Below, piece by piece: positions 1 to 4,988 of a stretch of DNA of 8,467 nucleotides. Location of the stretch: NCBI GenBank assembly GCA_041748075.1, contig JBGTDX010000148.1:1-8467 (forward strand), in the 5' to 3' direction. How positions within the stretch are numbered: position 1 is the stretch's first letter; each line of letters opens with the position of its first letter. The translations under genes and the position numbers were made by a program. The notes under the pieces are model-generated. The model was not told where the DNA came from. It saw only the letters and a list, made by a program, of their open reading frames with translations, and searched no databases. This DNA is from JBGSYJ01 sp041748075 (GTDB lineage: Bacteria; Acidobacteriota; Thermoanaerobaculia; Gp7-AA8).

Positions 1-330
1 CCCTTCGCGAAGCTGCGAGAGGGTCTTTCCCTCGATGAGCTCCATCGCGATGAAGATCGTGCCGTCCGCTTCGCCGACTTCATGGATCGTCGAGACGTTG
101 GGATGGCTGAGGACGGCAGCCGCATGCGCCTCGTGAAGAAATCGCAGTCTCCGCTGCGGATCATTCGCCACGTCGGCAGGCAGAACCTTGAGCGCGACCG
201 ACCGGTGCAGTTTCAGATCCTCGGCGAGGTAGACGTCGCCCATGCCACCCGAACCGAGCTTCTTTTTGATCCGGTAGTGGCCGATGTCATCAGGCTGAGA
301 TTGGTCTGGAGGAGTGATGGCGACATCGTA
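1..330 (-). CDS. Serine/threonine protein kinase, N-terminal part (runs off left edge; start codon missing)
   Basis: The minus-strand frame reads as the N-lobe of a Hanks-type (PknB-like) Ser/Thr kinase. It shows the glycine-rich loop LGSGGMGDVY, the ATP-binding lysine in VALKVL, an alpha-C helix with its glutamate (FLHEAHAAAVLSHPNV), and the hinge AMELIEGKTL, then leaves the window. The catalytic loop and DFG lie beyond the edge. In this phylum such kinases often continue into a membrane segment and TPRs, which cannot be seen here. The oddity is the 5' end. The frame opens after a TAG at 331-333 and has no ATG, GTG or TTG before the Met inside the glycine loop (241-243). An ATG at 324-326 lies in another frame; one extra base near 300 would join it to the kinase frame. 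So this may be a frameshifted gene, a base-call error, or a gene with an unusual start. Kinase identity is firm; an intact gene is not. Confidence 0.85.
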
Positions 331-621
331 CTACTGTTGCGTAGTGATGTGTCGGCAGGCGGGAGGTGCTAGTAGAGGGACATTCCGATGTCCTCGTCTC
401 CAGGGAGTGAGCGGTACGACTTGTGGGGCATTCATCCCGAGTCGTCGCTCCAGAACGCGCAAGTTCGTGACAACCTCGAAGAACGGCGGATCGGAATCCG
501 CCGCTACTTCGCGGGCTTTGGTTTCCTGCTTGCATCGTTGTGAAACCAGACGCTGAAACGAAGGCAGGACCGTGACGTCCGCGCGCAGTTCGAAGCGGGG
601 GACGTCCTGATCCCTCTTCTC
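331..621. other. Non-coding interval between kinase and propeller gene
   Basis: No convincing gene is present. The interval contains 90-bp repeat copy 1 (422-511). The part nearest the propeller gene stop has a possible 7-bp stem, GACGTCC (574-580) with GGACGTC (600-606), but no T-run follows in the minus direction, so it is not a classical terminator. Short open frames here, including one at 290-535 on the minus strand, run through the repeat and lack family features. The stretch 334-421 should hold the kinase promoter and leader, but I see no clear -35/-10 pair or Shine-Dalgarno sequence next to a usable start. Confidence 0.6.
422..511 (-). repeat. 90-bp dispersed repeat, copy 1 (REP/MITE-like, hairpin-bearing)
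   Basis: This matches 7507-7596 in the same orientation over 90 bases. On the plus strand both begin TGTGGGGCATTCAT and share TCGTCGCTCCAGAACGCGC followed by AAGTTCG. They diverge over 8-9 bases and then share a hairpin. Here the hairpin is 477-511: CGAAG (477-481), a 2-nt internal loop, CGGCGGAT (484-491), loop CGGA (492-495), ATCCGCCG (496-503), a 3-nt internal loop CTA, then CTTCG (507-511). A smaller GAAC-GCGCAA-GTTC stem lies in the other half. Similarity stops abruptly at both ends, as expected of a discrete element. The minus strand is chosen because copy 2 lies at a gene end on that strand. There is no coding capacity, so it would need a transposase acting in trans. Its mechanism of spread is unknown. 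Confidence 0.8.
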
Positions 622-3600
622 CTACTCCAGCCTTCGCACGATCTTCAATGACGGATCCTGGCTGATGTTGTCGGTCGTCGCTCCATAGATCACGGCAGCC
701 CCCGACTCAATTCTCACGCGGATCGAGTCACTCCCCTGAAGGTCGGTCTCGACGAGCGTGGCCGCAGGCGTCTGCGTGAAGAATGTCGAGGGAAACTCCT
801 TCGTTACCGTCCGCACGACGTTTCCGAAACTGTTCCGCACCGTGACACTGATCACCGCCCCCTCCGACAACGTCCGCACTCCGATGTTGAAACGGCTCTT
901 CGCCGGATCAGGAGGCGTAATCAGAACTCCCTCGTCCCCTTCCCGCAGGACCGATCCCAGCGCCAGCTGATCTTCCGTCATTCCGGTCGTGCCGCGCTCA
1001 CCGGCGTCGTTGAAGATTCTTACGACACTCAGCGGCAGAGGTCCGGCGGTCGAGATGATGTCGACGCTTCCCAGTCCCGAGAGTCCCATCGCTGGCAGCA
1101 GGTCCTCCCACGAGGTGGTTTGTCCAGGCTTCAGTGAGTACGTCAGGGAAGGGTCGACGGCGCTGCCCGACACGTTCTGCGAGTGAAAGACGAGCCGGCC
1201 GCTGATCTCGGTGTCCGAGGCGTTGTGAAGCTGAACGGCTGTCTTAAAGAAAGAGCCAAGCGCACCGGGAGTCGATCCGACGACCGGCAGAATTCGCATT
1301 TCACCGCTGACCGAATTGACGGTCTGGGCGACCTGCAGGCTCGGGTCCTGCGTGATGTTGTCCGTGGTCGATCCATAGACGATTGCGCTCCCCGAGTCGA
1401 GGCGAAAGGAGATCGTGTGATCGTCCCCGAGCGTGACACCGAGGAAATCGGCGGCACTCCTCTGCTCGAAGAAATTTGAGGGATAGGTCCTCGCAGTCGC
1501 GTGAGCAAGCGAGCCGTCTCGCCGTCGCACCTCGATCGCGAACGAAGCTCCTTCGCTCAGGGTCCGCACTCCGATGTTGAAGCGCGAGGTCGAGGTCGAG
1601 GCGGGAGCGATCAGAACTCCCCTCGTCCCCATCTGCAGCGCCTCGGCGGCCGCGACAGGCTCCTCCGACATCCCGGTCGTTCCCCGCTCGCCGGCATCGT
1701 TGAAGATCCGGATCACCGTCTCGGGCACCTCCCCCTCCGCCGCCAGGAGATCGACCGATCCGAGACCCGACCGACTCATCGCCGGCAGCAGGTCGGAGAT
1801 CGCCATCGTTTCTCCCGGAAGAAGAAAGTAGTCGAGGAAAGGGTCGCCGTCACTTCCGGAGGCTCCCTGCGAATGAAACAGCAGACGACCCCCGATCGTG
1901 CCGTTTCGCGGGTTGTGAAGCTGGAAGGAAGTCTTGAAGAAGGAACCGAGCGCCCCCGGCGTCGAACCGACGACCGGGACGATCCGGAGCGTTCCTGCCG
2001 GCCGCTCGCGCTGCGCATTGAAGCGCGTGATGTAGACGTCGTCTCCGCCACGAAGCGAAGACTGCACCGCGCCCGCCGTCACCGGAAAATCGCTCGAGCG
2101 TGTCTGACCGGCGACATAGGTGTTGCCCGCTGCGTCGACGGCCATCGCCCACAGATTGTCCTGCGGGCCACCGCTCGGCGCGGTGCCGCCGAGGTAGGTC
2201 GAGTAGAGGAGGCGCGACCCGTCGCCGCTGATGATGCTGACGAACGCATCGTTCGCTCCTCGAATGCTGCGCGAGAGAGCGTCGCTCGTCGTCGGAAAGT
2301 TCGTCGCCGACGTCGTCCCGCTGACATGGATGTTCCCCAGCCGGTCGACGGCGATCGCGTTGGCCTGCTCCGAATTGGTGCCGCCCAGATACGTCGCGAA
2401 CTCGAGCCGGTCGCCTGTCGGAGAGAGCTTCGCGACGAAGTTGTCGGCGTCACCCCCCCCATGCCGTGGCTGGAACGATCCGGCAGTTGCCGGGAAGTCT
2501 GTCGAGTACGTGAGTCCGGCGATGTGTGCCGCTCCCGTCGCATCGACGGCGATCGCTTCCGGACTCTCGCCGCTCGAGCCGCCGAGGTAGGTCGAGTAGA
2601 CGAGAGCCGTTCCTTCCGGATGGAACTTCGCGACGAAGCCGTCGCCGAGCCGGAGGTCTCCGCTGCCGGCGCCGGCAAAGCGTGTCTGCAGGGCACCCGG
2701 CGTCGTCGGAAGGTCGGTCGCCAGCGTCCGCCCTGTCAGGTAGGCCGCTCCGGCGGCGTCGACGGCTAGTTCGAGACCGAGGGTCTCGTTCGTACCGCCG
2801 AAGTAAGTCGCGTATACCACTCCCGGCGGATCGACCCTGAGCTTCGCGACATAGCCGTCGCGCGAGCTGCGGAGGGAAGACTGGAAGGCACCGCTCGTAA
2901 CCGGGAATCGCGTCGACGAGGTCGCGCCGCCGACGTAGATGTCGCGCATCGGATCGATCGCCATGCCGTTTCCCTGATCTCCCCCTTCCCCTCCGAGAAA
3001 GGTCGCGAAGAGCAGCCTCGCCCCATCGCCGCTGAGCTTCACGACGTAGGCGTCGGCCGGACCGCCGCCGAAGGTCCGCTGTGGCGCTCCTGGTGTGGTC
3101 GGAAAGTCGGTCGATTGGGTAGATCCGACGACGTATACGTCGCCGCGCGAGTCGACGGCGATCTCCGGCCTTCCCGTTTCATCGCGGCTTCCTCCGAGAA
3201 ATGTCGAGAAGAGCACCTCGCTCCCAGCGGGATTCAGCTTTGCAACGAAGAGATCGCGTCCCCCGGCAATCGACGGGCGAACTCCTCCCTTCGTCGGGAA
3301 ATCGGGAGAATTCGTGTTGCCGGCCACGTAGATGTTCCGGTCTGAATCGACGGCGATCGCCGTCGCGTGATCATCTCCCGATCCGCCGAGAAAGGTCGAA
3401 TAGCCGATGACGACCGGATCGATGACCAGCTCTTTCGAACGGTCGTACTCGCCGACGACGAAACCGACCGTTCCCTTACCGGAGATGCGATAGCGAACTG
3501 CGACTTCCGAACGTCCTTCACCGCTGACCTGGTAGGCGACCGGTCGCATCATGCGGATCGGATCTCCCCCTGTCCGGATAATCAGCTCCCCCTTCTCGAT

Positions 3601-4101
3601 CGCCACCGATGCCGCTCCGTCGAACCGGAAACGGATCGTGCGGGGATCACTCCCCGAGTGCACGATGAAGTCGTACTCCAGCTCTCCGGAGTGGCCGCCG
3701 TGGAAGACGGCGTCGATGCCGTCATAGATCTGCCGGTAGACGACGCGGCGATAGCTGCGGACGTCGCGCCGCCACTCGGCCGGATCGCCACCGATGAAGT
3801 AGTGGGTCTTGTGCGGCATGGGATCGATACCTTCGATCAGAGGCTTTCTGCTGCCGACGATCTCCATCCGGATCGTCGTCGCCGCCGGCTCCCCAGGAAT
3901 CAGAACTGCGCGCCGATCTTCGAGGGCGACCATGCCGGCACGGCCCCGAGCGAGGAATCGGATCTCGTCGCTCCATTGTCCTTCGTTGATCTCGAACGCG
4001 AGCGGAAGCTGCGGCGGATTCGCCGAGACGCCGGCGGTGGCAATGGCGATGGTGAGCAGAGCGATTGCGGCAACTTGGGAAAGGCGGGCTCTTGTCATCA
4101 T
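622..4101 (-). CDS. Secreted SBBP beta-propeller protein with duplicated C-terminal 230-aa module
   Basis: This is a 1159-residue exported protein of unknown function. Residues 1-27 are a Sec signal peptide (charged MMTRAR, then a hydrophobic core to about GVSA). Residues 30-230 resemble the DUF7948 region that usually precedes SBBP repeats (FEINEGQW, HYFIGGDPAEWRRDV, YDGIDAVFHG, LEYDF, IDPVV). Residues 232-700 hold seven SBBP (PF06739-like) repeats, each with a [YF][SA]T[FY][LF]GG motif starting at residues 234, 298, 365, 430, 502, 568 and 633, then an (A/V)VD or AID strand, a [DN]FP-like turn and a DxFVAKL-like strand. Seven units fit a seven-bladed propeller. Residues 701-930 and 931-1159 are two copies of one module. 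There is no LPXTG, PEP-CTERM or membrane anchor, so release or non-covalent surface attachment is likely. The ATG at 4101 is preferred over an upstream in-frame ATG at 4188 because AAGGAG precedes it by 6 bases and the signal peptide starts there. Binding or adhesion is an inference from the fold only. Confidence 0.93.
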   Translation of the reverse strand: MMTRARLSQVAAIALLTIAIATAGVSANPPQLPLAFEINEGQWSDEIRFLARGRAGMVALEDRRAVLIPGEPAATTIRMEIVGSRKPLIEGIDPMPHKTHYFIGGDPAEWRRDVRSYRRVVYRQIYDGIDAVFHGGHSGELEYDFIVHSGSDPRTIRFRFDGAASVAIEKGELIIRTGGDPIRMMRPVAYQVSGEGRSEVAVRYRISGKGTVGFVVGEYDRSKELVIDPVVIGYSTFLGGSGDDHATAIAVDSDRNIYVAGNTNSPDFPTKGGVRPSIAGGRDLFVAKLNPAGSEVLFSTFLGGSRDETGRPEIAVDSRGDVYVVGSTQSTDFPTTPGAPQRTFGGGPADAYVVKLSGDGARLLFATFLGGEGGDQGNGMAIDPMRDIYVGGATSSTRFPVTSGAFQSSLRSSRDGYVAKLRVDPPGVVYATYFGGTNETLGLELAVDAAGAAYLTGRTLATDLPTTPGALQTRFAGAGSGDLRLGDGFVAKFHPEGTALVYSTYLGGSSGESPEAIAVDATGAAHIAGLTYSTDFPATAGSFQPRHGGGDADNFVAKLSPTGDRLEFATYLGGTNSEQANAIAVDRLGNIHVSGTTSATNFPTTSDALSRSIRGANDAFVSIISGDGSRLLYSTYLGGTAPSGGPQDNLWAMAVDAAGNTYVAGQTRSSDFPVTAGAVQSSLRGGDDVYITRFNAQRERPAGTLRIVPVVGSTPGALGSFFKTSFQLHNPRNGTIGGRLLFHSQGASGSDGDPFLDYFLLPGETMAISDLLPAMSRSGLGSVDLLAAEGEVPETVIRIFNDAGERGTTGMSEEPVAAAEALQMGTRGVLIAPASTSTSRFNIGVRTLSEGASFAIEVRRRDGSLAHATARTYPSNFFEQRSAADFLGVTLGDDHTISFRLDSGSAIVYGSTTDNITQDPSLQVAQTVNSVSGEMRILPVVGSTPGALGSFFKTAVQLHNASDTEISGRLVFHSQNVSGSAVDPSLTYSLKPGQTTSWEDLLPAMGLSGLGSVDIISTAGPLPLSVVRIFNDAGERGTTGMTEDQLALGSVLREGDEGVLITPPDPAKSRFNIGVRTLSEGAVISVTVRNSFGNVVRTVTKEFPSTFFTQTPAATLVETDLQGSDSIRVRIESGAAVIYGATTDNISQDPSLKIVRRLE
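625..1311 (-). repeat. C-terminal module copy 2 (residues 931-1159 of the propeller protein)
   Basis: This is the second copy of the intragenic tandem duplication. It aligns with residues 701-929 at a constant offset of exactly 230 residues and no gaps. Blocks identical in both copies are VGSTPGALGSFFKT, RIFNDAGERGTTGM and SRFNIGVRTLSEGA; the end motif is IYGATTDNISQDPSL here and VYGSTTDNITQDPSL in copy 1. By hand count 123 of 229 positions match (about 54%). Alternating hydrophobic residues and many Gly, Ser and Thr suggest a beta-sandwich. I recognise the module as recurrent in secreted acidobacterial proteins but know no name or function for it. It ends nine residues after QDPSL-like residues, at the protein's C terminus. 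Confidence 0.88.
1312..2001 (-). repeat. C-terminal module copy 1 (residues 701-930 of the propeller protein)
   Basis: This is the first copy of the 230-residue module, following the seventh propeller blade directly (linker NAQRERPAG). It carries LRIVPVVGSTPGALGSFFKT-like and VYGSTTDNITQDPSL landmarks matching copy 2. Divergence is concentrated in a few stretches (residues 811-820, 861-870 and 881-890), while four blocks are fully or nearly fully identical. This suggests either selection on those surfaces or partial gene conversion between copies. Which applies cannot be decided from this window. Confidence 0.88.
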
Positions 4102-4107
4102 GATCGG

Positions 4108-4113
4108 CTCCTT
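4108..4113 (-). promoter_or_regulatory. Ribosome binding site for propeller gene
   Basis: AAGGAG on the minus strand sits 6 bases before the ATG at 4101 and 9 before a second, adjacent ATG at 4098. It lies in the 35-base gap after the upstream gene's stop and decides the start. A longer reading from 4188 would place 29 proline-rich residues ahead of the signal peptide and overlap the upstream gene. Confidence 0.75.
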
Positions 4114-4136
4114 CGGCAGGCGACTCGGAACGGGGC

Positions 4137-4847
4137 CTACCTGACCTGGACGATGAATCGGAACGGGAAGTGGTAGTTGCCACCCCATCCCGAGCTATTG
4201 GGAAGCGTCACGCAGCCGATCCGGCTCGTGTCGGCCGCGATCTCCCAGGAGTGCTCGCTGGTGCGCGTGGCGCTGACGTAGTCACTCGCGCCCTTGCAGG
4301 GGGTTTTTCCGTTCAGATTCGGGTTGAATTCGATGAAGCCCGGACTATCGCCGTCGCCATACCGGTACGTCACCCGCGCTGGGACGCTCATGGTCTCGTT
4401 CAATGCCATCCCGAGGAGGCCGTTCTTCCGGACGGCGGTGGCATCGATCCGGATGCTGGAGAGCGAATACATCTGCGACGGTGGCGGAGTGCATGTTCCG
4501 CTGCCTACGCATTCGCTGAAATCGAGCAGCATTCCGCGAGTCGAGCGGAGGAGGTTGAGCAGGACATTTCCGGAATTGGCCTGGGTGCCGAGAAACGCCT
4601 CGACGCCGAGCTCCCCGTCGGCGTAGGCGACGCCCCAGTCGCTGCCGATCCGGTCCACTTGGCCTTGAAAGCACGTTTCGGCCTGAATCGTGAGAAAGGC
4701 GGCCGACGAAAATCCCGCTTGACAGTCGCGAAAGGTGATGATGACCGGCGTCCTGCTTTCCGGCTGTTTTCCCGCCTCGAGCGGGAGTGTGGCGGAAGCG
4801 ATCAGGCAGAGGAGAAGCGCTGCGATCCAGATTCGGTGATAGTGCAT
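4137..4847 (-). CDS. Small secreted cysteine-containing protein, family not recognised
   Basis: This encodes a 236-residue protein that I cannot assign to a family. Residues 1-25 are a signal peptide (MHYHRIW, hydrophobic core AALLLCLIASAT, cleavage probably near LEAG); there is no convincing lipobox. The mature part has six cysteines (residues 42, 59, 113, 119, 184 and 212), an even number compatible with three disulfides, with a close pair C113-x5-C119. The rest is beta-rich, with YRYGDGDSPGF and NPNLNGKTPCKGAS loops and an aromatic C-terminal strand (GGNYHFPFRFIVQV). The ATG at 4847 is chosen because AAGGAGG stands 6 bases upstream and the signal peptide begins there; the open frame extends to 5141 but would run into the divergent gene. 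It is first in an operon with the propeller gene 35 bases downstream, so a joint extracellular role is likely, possibly as a partner or cargo (inference). Confidence 0.85.
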   Translation of the reverse strand: MHYHRIWIAALLLCLIASATLPLEAGKQPESRTPVIITFRDCQAGFSSAAFLTIQAETCFQGQVDRIGSDWGVAYADGELGVEAFLGTQANSGNVLLNLLRSTRGMLLDFSECVGSGTCTPPPSQMYSLSSIRIDATAVRKNGLLGMALNETMSVPARVTYRYGDGDSPGFIEFNPNLNGKTPCKGASDYVSATRTSEHSWEIAADTSRIGCVTLPNSSGWGGNYHFPFRFIVQVR

Positions 4848-4853
4848 AGTCGG

Positions 4854-4860
4854 CCTCCTT
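4854..4860 (-). promoter_or_regulatory. Ribosome binding site for small secreted protein
   Basis: AAGGAGG on the minus strand, 6 bases before the ATG at 4847. It is a near-consensus Shine-Dalgarno sequence and fixes the start against the longer upstream reading. Confidence 0.8.
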
Positions 4861-4900
4861 CGTTTTGCTTGAAGGTGGAGCCGGCAGGCAGCCAGCACCA

Positions 4901-4962
4901 GAGGCATGGTGGGGCATCGGACCCGATGCCCCGCTTTGCCCCTCGATGTCCCCCGATCCGCG
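4901..4962. promoter_or_regulatory. Candidate operator: perfect palindrome in a run of 10-mers, divergent promoter region
   Basis: The 141-base space between the divergent genes holds a perfect inverted repeat: GGGGCATCGG (4911-4920), AC, then CCGATGCCCC (4923-4932). It continues in 10-base steps. To the left is GAGGCATGGT (4901-4910, 7 of 10 matching the left arm). To the right are GCTTTGCCCC (4933-4942, 7 of 10), TCGATGTCCC (4943-4952, 8 of 10) and CCGATCCGCG (4953-4962, 7 of 10 matching the right arm). A 10-base step places similar sites on the same DNA face, as in cooperative operators. The palindrome is 57 bases or more from the regulator start and 64 or more from the secreted operon start. 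The outer 10-mers may partly reflect GC bias; the central palindrome is unambiguous. No T-run follows it, so it is not a terminator. Which protein binds it is not shown. Confidence 0.55.
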
Positions 4963-4988
4963 ACGCCATGCAGTAAGATTCGCAGATC

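Noticed and set aside
290..535. An 81-codon minus-strand frame sharing the GGFRSAVLR peptide with a 67-codon frame at 7462-7665
   Set aside because: The shared peptide is only the translation of the 90-bp repeat. Neither frame has a ribosome site, and similarity stops at the repeat edges.
574..606. GACGTCC/GGACGTC stem as a terminator for the propeller gene
   Set aside because: The stem has a long loop and no T-run on the transcribed strand; it is recorded only as a possible structure in the interval.
1501..2769. A 422-codon plus-strand open frame opposite the propeller gene
   Set aside because: It is antisense to a gene with clear domains. Its Arg-, Asp- and Gly-rich composition without motifs is the usual shadow of GC-rich codons, and it has no ribosome site.
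3367..4176. A 269-codon plus-strand open frame opposite the propeller gene's 5' half
   Set aside because: It is a shadow of the signal-peptide and N-terminal region on the other strand, with no recognisable family and a low-complexity composition.
4102..4188. A 29-residue N-terminal extension of the propeller protein
   Set aside because: It would put a proline-rich stretch before the signal peptide and overlap the upstream gene. The AAGGAG is placed for the ATG at 4101.
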